Part shown: positions 1 through 5,882 of the stretch, in pieces | How the letters are laid out: each line of letters opens with the position of its first letter | Numbering within the stretch: the stretch's first letter is position 1 | Assembly (NCBI GenBank): GCA_031292335.1 | Contig: JARLHH010000021.1 | Location: forward strand, 1 to 5,882 | Direction of reading: 5' to 3' | DNA: 5,882 nt | DNA from: Candidatus Limnocylindrales bacterium | GTDB lineage: Bacteria > Chloroflexota > Limnocylindria > Limnocylindrales > CSP1-4 | The notes under the pieces: generated by a model | Databases searched by the model: none | Seen by the model: the letters and a program-made list of their open reading frames with translations, nothing else | Told to the model about the DNA's origin: nothing | Made by a program: the position numbers and the translations under genes

Positions 1-1
1 G

Positions 2-3000
2 GCGATGCTGTTCAAGTTCGGCTCCGGCGCCGGCAGCAACCTGTCCACCATCCGGTCATCCCGCGAGAAGATGGCCGGCGGTGGCACGGCCAGCGGCCCG
101 GTCTCGTTCATGCGCGGCTACGACGCGTTCGCGGGCGTCGTCAAGAGTGGCGGGAAGACCAGGCGCGCGGCGAAGATGGTGATCCTGGACGTCGGCCACC
201 CCGACATCCTCGACTTCATCGACAGCAAGAAGCTGGAAGAGCGGAAGGCCTGGGCGCTCATCGAGCAGGGCTACGACCCGTCCTTCACGGGCGAGGCCTA
301 CGGGAGCGTCTCGTTCCAGAACGCCAACCACTCGGTCCGGGTGACGGACGCGTTCATGCGCGCCGTGGAGTCGGATGCGGACTGGACCACCCACGCGGTG
401 GTGGGCGGGGCTCCCATGGGCACCCACAAGGCCCGCGACATCTTCCGCCGGATGGCGGACGCCGCCCACGTCTGCGGTGACCCGGGCATCCAGTACGACA
501 CCACGATCAACGAGTGGAACCCCGTTTCGAACACGGATCGCCAGTACGCGACCAACCCCTGTGTCACTGGCGACACGCTCGTGGCAACCGACGAGGGCTG
601 GCGGTCGATCGAGTCGTTGGTCGGCGACCAGGCCAACATCATCGGCTCCGACGGGGCGCCGCACCCGGTCGACCGCATCTTCCCGACCGGGACCAAGCCG
701 GTCTTCGAGTTGAAGACCCATGCCGGCTACCGTGTCCGGATCACGGCCGACCACAAGGTGGCCACCCAGCGCGGCGATGTCGCGGTCTGTGACCTGACAC
801 CGGACGATCGGATCTCCCTCCAGGGACCGGGCTTCGGGCGGAGCTCGATCGCGCCACGGCTGGCCGAGGCGATCGGCCTGGCGGTCGGCGACGGGTGTCT
901 CGCCTGGGCTTCGGAGGCGCGGAACGAGCGCCCCATGATCGTCCTGACGATGCACCGTGACGAGGCCGCCGTCCTGGAGGCGGTCGCCGGCGAGCTGAAT
1001 GAGCAGAAGAAGCTGCGCAAGGCAGTCGGCTCGGTCGGCCGCAATGACGGCGTCCACGTGTCCTTCGGGGCCACTGGGTCGCGCCTGGCCTTCTCGTCGC
1101 GGCCGGTCATCGAGCAGCTCATGCAGTACGCGGTCCTCGATTCGGGCAGCCACGAGAAGCGGCTCAAGCCGGCCGTCCACGGCCTCGACCGAGCGTCGCT
1201 CGCCGGTGTCTTGCGTGGCCTGTTCACGGCCGACGGAACGGTCGTGGATTCCGGCGAAAAGAGCCAGTACGTCGGGCTGGACTCGACGTCACTGGAGCTG
1301 CTCGTCCAGGTTCAGCGCCTGCTCCTGGCCTTCGATGTCAAGGCCAAGCTCTACGAGAATCGCCGCGGCGGGCACTTCAAGGCGTTGCTCCCCGACGGCC
1401 GGGGCGGGATGAAGAGCTACCCCGTCCGCGAGATGCACTCCCTCCGGATCACCCGGAGCTCTCGCCGGGTGTTCGAGCGCGAGATCGGCTTCATGGCGGA
1501 GAGCCCGAAGGCGGCGGCGCTTGCCGCCCTCAATGCCACGGTCGGGACCCACCGCGACGAGATGACCGATCCGGTCGCCTCTGTCAACCCGCTCGGCGAG
1601 GAGGATGTGTTCGACCTGACCGAGCGGGTCACCAGCCACTTCGTCGCAAATGGCATCGTTGTTCACAACTGCAGTGAGTTCTCGTTCTTGAATGACACCA
1701 GCTGCAACCTGGCGTCGCTCAACCTCATGCAGTTCGTCGGCGAGGACGGCGAGCTCGACGTCGACGCGTTCCGCTATGGCTGCCGCCTGACGATCACGGC
1801 CCAGGAGATCCTCGTCGACAACGCGAGCTACCCGACGCCGAAGATCGAGGAGAACAGCCATCGCTTCCGGCCACTGGGCCTGGGCTACGCGAACCTGGGC
1901 GCGCTCCTCATGAGCCGCGGCCTGGCCTACGACTCGCCCTCCGGCCAGGCGTACGCCGGCGCGATCACTTCGGTCATGACCGCGGAGGCCTACCGCCAGA
2001 GCGCCGTCATCGCCCGCGATCACGGCGGTCCGTTCATCGAGTTCGAGAAGAACCGCGAGCCGTTCATGAACGTGATCGGCATGCACCGCGAGGCGGCCCA
2101 CCGGATCCCGGCCGAGGGCGTCCCGGCCGGCCTGGGCACTGCGGCACGGTCCCTGTGGGACGAGGCGTACACGCTCGGGGAGCGGCACGGCTACCGGAAC
2201 GCGCAGACAACGCTCCTAGCCCCCACGGGAACGATTTCTTTCATGCTCGACTGCGATACCACCGGCATCGAGCCGGACATCGCGCTCATCAAGTACAAGA
2301 AGCTCGTCGGCGAGGGTTACCTCAAGATCGTCAACAACATGGTCCCCGGCGCCCTCCGCAAGCTCGGCTACACGCCGGACCAGGTGGAGGAGATCGTCGC
2401 CTACGTCGACGAGCGCGAGACGATCGAAGGCGCGCCCAACCTGGCGCCGGAGCACCTCACCGTCTTCGATTGCGCCTTCAAGCCACGCAACGGCGTCCGC
2501 AGCATCCTCCCGATGGGCCACGTCCGGATGATGGCCGCAGTCCAGCCGTTCCTGTCCGGGGCCATCTCCAAGACCGTCAACATGCCCGAGGCAGCCACGG
2601 TGGAGGAGATCGAGCAGATCTACCTCGAGGGCTGGAAGCGCGGCCTCAAGGCGATCGCGATCTACCGCGACAACAGCAAGCGGAGCCAGCCGCTCAGCAC
2701 CAGCAAGCTCAAGAGTGACGACGAGACGAAGGCGGCCTCCGAGGTGATCGAGGAGCTCCGCCGCAAGCTCGCCGCCGCCCAGGCCGAGGCGATCAAGCCG
2801 CATCGCCGGCGGCTCCCGGCAGAGCGGACCGCCCTCACCCACAAGTTCGACATCACCGGGCACGAGGGCTACATCACGGTCGGCCTGTACCCGGACGGCC
2901 AGCCCGGCGAGATCTTCCTGAAGATGGCCAAGGAAGGCTCAACCGTCTCGGGCCTGATGGACACGTTCGCCACCGCGATCAGCCTCTCGCTCCAGTACGG

Positions 3001-3586
3001 CGTGCCGCTGCGCGACCTCGTCAACAAGTTCGCCCACGTGCGGTTCGAGCCGTCGGGGTTCACCGGCAACTCGGAGATCCCGATCGCGAAGTCCGTGATC
3101 GACTACATCTTCCGCTGGCTCGGCAGCCGCTTCCTCGTCGGGGACGACAAGGCGGCCCTGGGACTCCAGGAACGAGGTGCGGTCATCGGGGCTGCCCCGT
3201 TCGCCTTCGGCGGGGCACTTGCCCCGCAGGCCGAAGAGGGTCCGTCGGCGATCGACGAGGCGACGGAGCCGCCAGCCACGACGGCAACGGCCACCGCGAC
3301 CGCGGTCAATCCATCCCCGGCGGATCCGCCCACCGGCCCGTCGGTCCGGGCCGACGGGCCGGTGGCCGAGGTCGCGAGAAACGGCCACGCGAACGGCAAC
3401 GGCCACACGAACGGCAATGGCACGGCCGGAGCCGTGAGCGCGCTCGCGGCCTCGCTCGGCCTGGACCGGACCGCCTTCAAGATCCAGGAGGACGCGCCGT
3501 CCTGCGCCGACTGCGGCTCGATCATGGTCCGCAACGGCTCTTGCTACAAGTGCCTCAACTGCGGCAGCACGAGCGGCTGCAGCTGA
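2..3586 (+). CDS. nrdJ: Class II (B12-dependent) ribonucleotide reductase, 5'-truncated, interrupted by an intein
   Basis: This cytoplasmic enzyme reduces ribonucleotides to deoxyribonucleotides using an adenosylcobalamin-generated thiyl radical. The frame is open from base 2 to the TGA at 3584-3586. The true start is upstream, so residues here are counted from the ATG at base 5, which is internal. Visible family blocks are ASGPVSFM (about 29-36), KSGGKTRRAAKMV (47-59), SFQNANHSVRV, the radical-site motif NP/CSE split by the intein (N184, P185, C556, E558), the redox Cys C567 in DTSCNLASLNL, PTGTISFMLDCDTTGIEPD (740-758) and LPMGHVRMMAAVQPF. A charged, probably coiled-coil segment (905-929), a TSCPD-like domain (about 946-1045), a low-complexity linker and a Cys-rich tail follow. 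Excising the intein leaves 823 residues here. From memory the radical Cys of Thermotoga NrdJ is near residue 322; here it is 186 after splicing, so well over 100 residues, with the first redox Cys, should lie upstream. The class II assignment is secure. Confidence 0.96.
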   Translation, partial: AMLFKFGSGAGSNLSTIRSSREKMAGGGTASGPVSFMRGYDAFAGVVKSGGKTRRAAKMVILDVGHPDILDFIDSKKLEERKAWALIEQGYDPSFTGEAYGSVSFQNANHSVRVTDAFMRAVESDADWTTHAVVGGAPMGTHKARDIFRRMADAAHVCGDPGIQYDTTINEWNPVSNTDRQYATNPCVTGDTLVATDEGWRSIESLVGDQANIIGSDGAPHPVDRIFPTGTKPVFELKTHAGYRVRITADHKVATQRGDVAVCDLTPDDRISLQGPGFGRSSIAPRLAEAIGLAVGDGCLAWASEARNERPMIVLTMHRDEAAVLEAVAGELNEQKKLRKAVGSVGRNDGVHVSFGATGSRLAFSSRPVIEQLMQYAVLDSGSHEKRLKPAVHGLDRASLAGVLRGLFTADGTVVDSGEKSQYVGLDSTSLELLVQVQRLLLAFDVKAKLYENRRGGHFKALLPDGRGGMKSYPVREMHSLRITRSSRRVFEREIGFMAESPKAAALAALNATVGTHRDEMTDPVASVNPLGEEDVFDLTERVTSHFVANGIVVHNCSEFSFLNDTSCNLASLNLMQFVGEDGELDVDAFRYGCRLTITAQEILVDNASYPTPKIEENSHRFRPLGLGYANLGALLMSRGLAYDSPSGQAYAGAITSVMTAEAYRQSAVIARDHGGPFIEFEKNREPFMNVIGMHREAAHRIPAEGVPAGLGTAARSLWDEAYTLGERHGYRNAQTTLLAPTGTISFMLDCDTTGIEPDIALIKYKKLVGEGYLKIVNNMVPGALRKLGYTPDQVEEIVAYVDERETIEGAPNLAPEHLTVFDCAFKPRNGVRSILPMGHVRMMAAVQPFLSGAISKTVNMPEAATVEEIEQIYLEGWKRGLKAIAIYRDNSKRSQPLSTSKLKSDDETKAASEVIEELRRKLAAAQAEAIKPHRRRLPAERTALTHKFDITGHEGYITVGLYPDGQPGEIFLKMAKEGSTVSGLMDTFATAISLSLQYGVPLRDLVNKFAHVRFEPSGFTGNSEIPIAKSVIDYIFRWLGSRFLVGDDKAALGLQERGAVIGAAPFAFGGALAPQAEEGPSAIDEATEPPATTATATATAVNPSPADPPTGPSVRADGPVAEVARNGHANGNGHTNGNGTAGAVSALAASLGLDRTAFKIQEDAPSCADCGSIMVRNGSCYKCLNCGSTSGCS
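560..1669 (+). mobile_element. Intein in NrdJ, 370 residues, with LAGLIDADG homing endonuclease
   Basis: This is a self-splicing protein element translated in frame with nrdJ. It excises itself from the precursor and ligates the two extein halves. Intein residue 1 is the Cys at 560-562, which opens block A (CVTGDTLV). Block B has the TxxH signature T62-A-D-H65. The C-terminal blocks are VFDLTERVTSH (F) and FVANGIVVHN (G), ending in penultimate His369 and Asn370. The next codon (1670-1672) is the Cys +1 nucleophile. Removing 560-1669 restores a continuous NPCSEFSF motif, which fixes both borders to the residue. The site, between Pro and Cys of NPCSE, is a conserved active-site position of the kind inteins favour. 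The block F position usually held by His is Ser359, with His360 beside it; splicing still looks possible. No stop or frameshift is visible. Confidence 0.97.
848..1564 (+). other. LAGLIDADG (DOD) homing endonuclease domain inside the intein
   Basis: The middle of the intein, about intein residues 97-335, is too long for a mini-intein and carries the two helices of a dodecapeptide homing endonuclease. The first is LAEAIGLAVGDG (intein 101-112, bases 860-895), with its acidic residue at D111. The second is LAGVLRGLFTADG (214-226, bases 1199-1237), with its acidic residue at D225. An RLKP segment (201-204) just before the second motif fits block D, which supplies a Lys in this family. The two catalytic Asp are 114 residues apart, near the usual spacing of about 100. 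Such enzymes cut the intein-less allele so that repair copies the intein in. Both acidic residues are kept and the frame is open, so the domain may still be active. The outer limits are approximate. Confidence 0.9.
1670..1705 (+). other. NrdJ radical cysteine and redox cysteine, directly after the intein
   Basis: The first codon after the intein encodes C556, followed by S and E558. With N184 and P185 from before the intein it rebuilds N-P-C-S-E, the ribonucleotide reductase radical site (equivalent to N437, C439 and E441 of E. coli NrdA). Eleven residues on, C567 (1703-1705) matches the second-shell redox Cys, as in the C322/C333 pair I recall for Thermotoga NrdJ. C556 has two roles: +1 nucleophile in splicing and thiyl radical carrier in the mature enzyme. 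Because the Asn of the motif sits 371 residues before C556 in the precursor, the unspliced chain should be inactive (inference). Confidence 0.92.
3330..3365. repeat. Perfect 15-bp inverted repeat with 6-base loop, inside the nrdJ linker
   Basis: Bases 3330-3344 are exactly complementary to 3351-3365, with TCCGGG between them, giving a very stable GC-rich stem in DNA or mRNA. It lies within the coding sequence, in the Pro/Ala/Thr-rich linker just upstream of the Cys-rich tail. Possible roles include translational pausing, attenuation or a protein binding site, but high-GC DNA with relaxed protein constraint can also produce such stems by chance. No function is claimed. Confidence 0.8.
3382..3417 (+). 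repeat. Two tandem 18-base units coding an Asn/Gly/His linker
   Basis: Units 3382-3399 and 3400-3417 differ at one position (CACGCG versus CACACG). In the nrdJ frame they encode NGHANGNGHTNGNG, within a longer low-complexity stretch (about residues 1070-1150) that also has an alternating Thr/Ala run. The segment looks like a flexible hinge letting the C-terminal Cys tail swing to and from the active site, which is the known behaviour of reductase tails. The repeat probably arose by slippage. Confidence 0.8.
3503..3583 (+). other. Cys-rich C-terminal tail of NrdJ (zinc-ribbon-like / redox arm)
   Basis: The last 27 residues hold six cysteines: C1167, C1170, C1180, C1183, C1186 and C1192, in a CxxCG...CxxCxxCG...GCS layout typical of NrdJ C-termini. 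In ribonucleotide reductases a C-terminal Cys pair re-reduces the active-site disulfide and is itself reduced by thioredoxin or glutaredoxin. Four of these Cys could hold zinc while the others shuttle electrons, but which do which cannot be read from sequence alone. Confidence 0.8.
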
Positions 3587-3608
3587 GCCGCGTCACCGCT
3601 CCCTGATC

Positions 3609-3632
3609 AGGCCGGGCCGCAAGGCCCGGCCT
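3609..3632 (+). terminator. GC hairpin downstream of nrdJ, likely terminator
   Basis: A perfect 10-bp stem (3609-3618 with 3623-3632) closes on a GCAA loop, a GNRA-type tetraloop, 23 bases after the nrdJ stop. No T-run follows, so this is not a canonical intrinsic terminator. GC hairpins without a U-tract are often proposed as terminators or mRNA 3'-end stabilisers in high-GC bacteria. Its position between the nrdJ stop and the next promoter-like element supports that role. Confidence 0.6.
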
Positions 3633-3665
3633 CGCAGCGCTGGCCTCCGCGGGTCCGGCGTCGGC

Positions 3666-3671
3666 TAGCAT
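3666..3671 (+). promoter_or_regulatory. -10-like element TAGCAT for hsdR, likely leaderless transcript
   Basis: TAGCAT matches the TAnnnT form of a bacterial -10 box (4 of 6 to TATAAT) and ends 7 bases before the GTG start at 3679. Transcription starting the usual 6-8 bases downstream would begin at or beside the start codon. There is no purine-rich ribosome binding site in 3655-3678, which fits a leaderless mRNA. I find no convincing -35 hexamer at the expected distance. Confidence 0.45.
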
Positions 3672-3678
3672 TCCGTTC

Positions 3679-5882
3679 GTGACCGCGCTCGAATCCCACG
3701 CCCGTGTCGCGCTCGTCGACCCCGCCCTCCATGCCGCCGGCTGGACCGAGGAGCTGATCCGGCGCGAGGAGACGCCGGGGGCGGTCGAGATCGTGGAGGG
3801 GCGGCCGCGGCGGGCCGGGACGGGGCGGACGGACTACACGCTCCGTATCAAGGTCGCGCCGGACGCGCAGCCGATCGCCGTCGCGGTCGTGGAGGCGAAG
3901 CGCGAAGACGCGGCACCCACGCGCGGGCTGGACCAGGCGAAGGAATACGCCCGGGCGTACGCGACCAGCGCGGCGCGGCTCCACGTTCCCTTCGTCTACA
4001 GCACGAACGGCCACCAGTGGGTCGAATACGACGCCACGACCAGCCTGACGAGCGCGCCCGCCCCAATGGCCGACTTCCCCTCCCCGAACGAGCTCCGGGT
4101 GCGCTGGGAGGCGGCTCGCGGCCTGGACCTGACGTCGGAGCTGGCCCGCCCGCTCAGCACGCCGTACCGCGGCGGCGAGACGAGCCGGCGCTACTACCAG
4201 GACGCCGCGATCCGGGCGGTCCTCGAGAAGGTCGCCCGCGGCGAGACCCGCGCGCTCCTGAGCCTCGCGACCGGCGCGGGCAAGACCTACATCGCGGTCC
4301 ACCTGATGCGCCGCCTCGCCGACGCCGGCCTCCTGCGGCGGGCGCTCTTCCTGGTCGACCGCGACGAGCTGCGAAACCAGGCGCTCGGCGCGCTCCAGAA
4401 CGTCTTCGGGGCCGACGCCGCCGCGGTCTCGGGCGGGAACCCGCAGATGAACGCCCGGGTGCTCGTGGCCACGTACCAGACGCTGGGCCTGGACCGGACG
4501 AGGGGTGCTGCGGCCACCGGCCCGGCCGCTGCCGCCGAACCAGAGCCCTCCCCCACGACCTTCCTCGAGCAGCACTACCCGCCCGACTACTTCAACTTCG
4601 TGATCATCGACGAGTGCCATCGCTCCGGCTGGGGCGACTGGTCGACCGTGCTGACGCGCAACGCCAACGCCGTCCAGGTGGGCCTGACCGCGACGCCGCG
4701 CCAGCTGACGACGGCGCTGCCGGCGACCACGCCCGGCGTCGCCGCCGACGCGCAGATCACCGCCGACAACCTGCGCTACTTCGGCGAGCCCGTCTACGAG
4801 TACGAGCTGGGCCAGGGCATCGAGGACGGCTACCTTGCTGCCTGCGAGATCGTCCGGCGCGACATCTTCCTGGAGGGCAGCCCGTTCGCGGAGCGAGAGA
4901 CGGGCCTGGACCGCGACGACATCGGCGCCCTCCCGCTGTGGGACGCGATCACCGGCGAGCAGCTGGCCGCCGCCGAGGCCCGCGAGCACTACGGCGCACA
5001 GTCGTTCGAGGACCGCCTGGTCCTGCCCGACCGGGTCAAGGCGATGGCCGACGACCTCTTCGACCGCCTCCTCGCCACCGGCGGGCCGGAGCAGAAGACG
5101 ATCATCTATTGCGCCCGCGACAGCCACGCCGACGACGTCGCGATCGCGCTCAACAACCGCTACGCCCGCTGGTGCGCGCAGAACGGCCGCCGCCCCGCCG
5201 ACCCGTACGCCTTCAAGTGCACGGCCGCCGTCCAGGGTCCCGATCCCCTGCCGGAGCTCCGCGGCGCCGCCCGCCACCACTTCGTCGCTACCACCGTGGA
5301 GCTCCTGACCACCGGCGTCGACGTACCGGCCGTCCGCAACATCGTCTTCTTCCGCTACGTCCGCTCGCCGATCGCGTTCTACCAGATGATCGGCCGGGGA
5401 ACCCGCCTGGACCCCGCTTCGGGCAAGCTCATGTTCCGGGTCTTCGACTACACCGCCGCGACCCGGCTGTTCGGCGAGGCCTTCCGCACGCGCGCGACGA
5501 CCGAACGGACGGAGCCATCCGAACCGCCGACCGGCGAGCCGGCGGAGCGCCGGATCACGGTCCAGGGCATTGACGTCCGCGTGTCGGACGCGGGCAAGGC
5601 GATCCTGACGACGGTCGACGGCGTGACCGTGCCGATCAGCCTGGAGGAGTACGAGGAGCGCCTGGCCGTCGGTCTCCTCGCGCGGGCGCCCTCGCTCGAC
5701 GCCTTCCGGGCGGCCTGGATCCTGCCGCTCGAGCGCGCGGGGCTGCTGGCTGCGCTGCCCGACGGCGGTCGGTCGGCCGGCGTCATCCGCTCGCTGGAAG
5801 GGATGGACGAGTTCGACCTGTACGACGTCCTCGCCGAGCTCGGCTACGGGCTGGACCCGAAGACGCGGGTCGCCCGGGCCGA
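3679..5882 (+). CDS. hsdR: Type I restriction enzyme R subunit (HsdR, EcoEI-like), 3'-truncated
   Basis: HsdR is the ATP-driven translocase and nuclease of a type I restriction-modification complex, acting with HsdM and HsdS on unmethylated foreign DNA. The frame stays open for 734 codons to the window edge. GTG 3679 is the first usual start codon after the in-frame TGA at 3604. The N-terminal nuclease has D52 (TDYTL), E72-A-K74 and the Q86xxxY90 motif typical of R subunits. Superfamily 2 helicase motifs follow: Walker A ATGAGKT (197-203), LFLVDR (223-228), ATYQT (264-268), DECH (311-314), LTATP (336-340), IIYC (475-478), TTGVDVP (544-550) and QMIGRGTR (569-576). The block YFGEPVYEYELGQGIEDGYL and the ending YDVLAELGYGLDPKTRVARA resemble EcoEI-type R subunits, of about 800 residues, so perhaps 80 or more residues are missing. 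Residues 275-294 are an Ala/Pro-rich insert. A solitary helicase-nuclease defence protein remains possible, since hsdM and hsdS are not in view. Confidence 0.92.
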   Translation, partial: MTALESHARVALVDPALHAAGWTEELIRREETPGAVEIVEGRPRRAGTGRTDYTLRIKVAPDAQPIAVAVVEAKREDAAPTRGLDQAKEYARAYATSAARLHVPFVYSTNGHQWVEYDATTSLTSAPAPMADFPSPNELRVRWEAARGLDLTSELARPLSTPYRGGETSRRYYQDAAIRAVLEKVARGETRALLSLATGAGKTYIAVHLMRRLADAGLLRRALFLVDRDELRNQALGALQNVFGADAAAVSGGNPQMNARVLVATYQTLGLDRTRGAAATGPAAAAEPEPSPTTFLEQHYPPDYFNFVIIDECHRSGWGDWSTVLTRNANAVQVGLTATPRQLTTALPATTPGVAADAQITADNLRYFGEPVYEYELGQGIEDGYLAACEIVRRDIFLEGSPFAERETGLDRDDIGALPLWDAITGEQLAAAEAREHYGAQSFEDRLVLPDRVKAMADDLFDRLLATGGPEQKTIIYCARDSHADDVAIALNNRYARWCAQNGRRPADPYAFKCTAAVQGPDPLPELRGAARHHFVATTVELLTTGVDVPAVRNIVFFRYVRSPIAFYQMIGRGTRLDPASGKLMFRVFDYTAATRLFGEAFRTRATTERTEPSEPPTGEPAERRITVQGIDVRVSDAGKAILTTVDGVTVPISLEEYEERLAVGLLARAPSLDAFRAAWILPLERAGLLAALPDGGRSAGVIRSLEGMDEFDLYDVLAELGYGLDPKTRVARA

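Noticed and set aside
5..7. ATG at base 5 as the true nrdJ start
   Set aside because: The frame is open upstream (GCG at 2-4) and the sequence begins in the middle of conserved NrdJ blocks. The first redox Cys and N-terminal region are missing, so this Met is internal.
56..1180. Minus-strand open frames across the nrdJ N-extein and intein
   Set aside because: They run opposite a frame with unbroken NrdJ and intein motifs and show no family signature.
560..1669. The insertion as a group I or II intron, or a separate gene
   Set aside because: The element is in frame with no stops, has complete protein-splicing blocks A, B, F and G, and rejoins the NPCSE motif at the residue level. That is an intein, not an RNA intron or a free-standing ORF.
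3607..5280. A 557-codon open frame on the minus strand opposite hsdR
   Set aside because: Its product is a low-complexity Arg/Gly/Val/Ala-rich chain with no recognisable motif, and it lies antisense to a frame with a full set of nuclease and helicase motifs. Long antisense frames are expected in GC-rich codon-biased DNA.
4017..5573. A 518-codon plus-strand open frame overlapping hsdR
   Set aside because: The translation is Arg/Pro/Gly-rich with no domain, and it is out of frame with the conserved hsdR motifs at 4267-5406. It is a frame shadow.
560..5882. A functional link between the homing endonuclease and the neighbouring restriction gene
   Set aside because: Both concern DNA cleavage, but one is translated within nrdJ and the other appears to have its own promoter. 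Nothing in the sequence joins them beyond proximity.

Overview
The window is very GC-rich DNA (roughly two thirds or more G+C by eye, strong G/C preference at third codon positions). It holds two large same-strand protein genes separated by 92 bases, and both run off the window edges. A B12-dependent (class II) ribonucleotide reductase, the high G+C and an apparently leaderless second gene fit a high-GC bacterium such as an actinobacterium or a Chloroflexota-like lineage. The sequence does not settle which.

Region 1 (2-3586) is the 3' part of nrdJ, the class II ribonucleotide reductase large chain. Its start lies upstream of the window. The reading frame is interrupted, without any stop, by a 370-residue intein (560-1669) that carries a LAGLIDADG-type homing endonuclease. 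The intein lies between the Pro and Cys of the NPCSE active-site motif. The +1 extein residue that completes splicing is therefore the same Cys that carries the catalytic thiyl radical. Downstream come the rest of the catalytic barrel, a short predicted coiled-coil segment, a TSCPD-type domain, a low-complexity linker containing a tandem repeat and a 15-bp perfect inverted repeat, and a six-Cys C-terminal tail.

Region 2 (3587-3678) is the intergenic gap. It has a perfect 10-bp GC hairpin with a GCAA loop that probably ends nrdJ transcription. A TAGCAT -10-like hexamer follows, placed so that transcription would begin at or next to the GTG start of the next gene.

Region 3 (3679-5882) is the first 734 codons of an hsdR-type gene, the motor/nuclease subunit of a type I restriction-modification system. 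It resembles EcoEI-family R subunits, with an N-terminal PD-(D/E)XK nuclease and a complete set of superfamily 2 helicase motifs. The C-terminus, and any hsdM and hsdS partners, lie outside the window.

Nothing links the two genes functionally: one makes DNA precursors, the other destroys foreign DNA. The most notable feature is the intein placed on the radical cysteine, with an intact endonuclease and a shifted block F histidine. I see no RNA genes, CRISPR arrays, insertion sequences or integrase sites.
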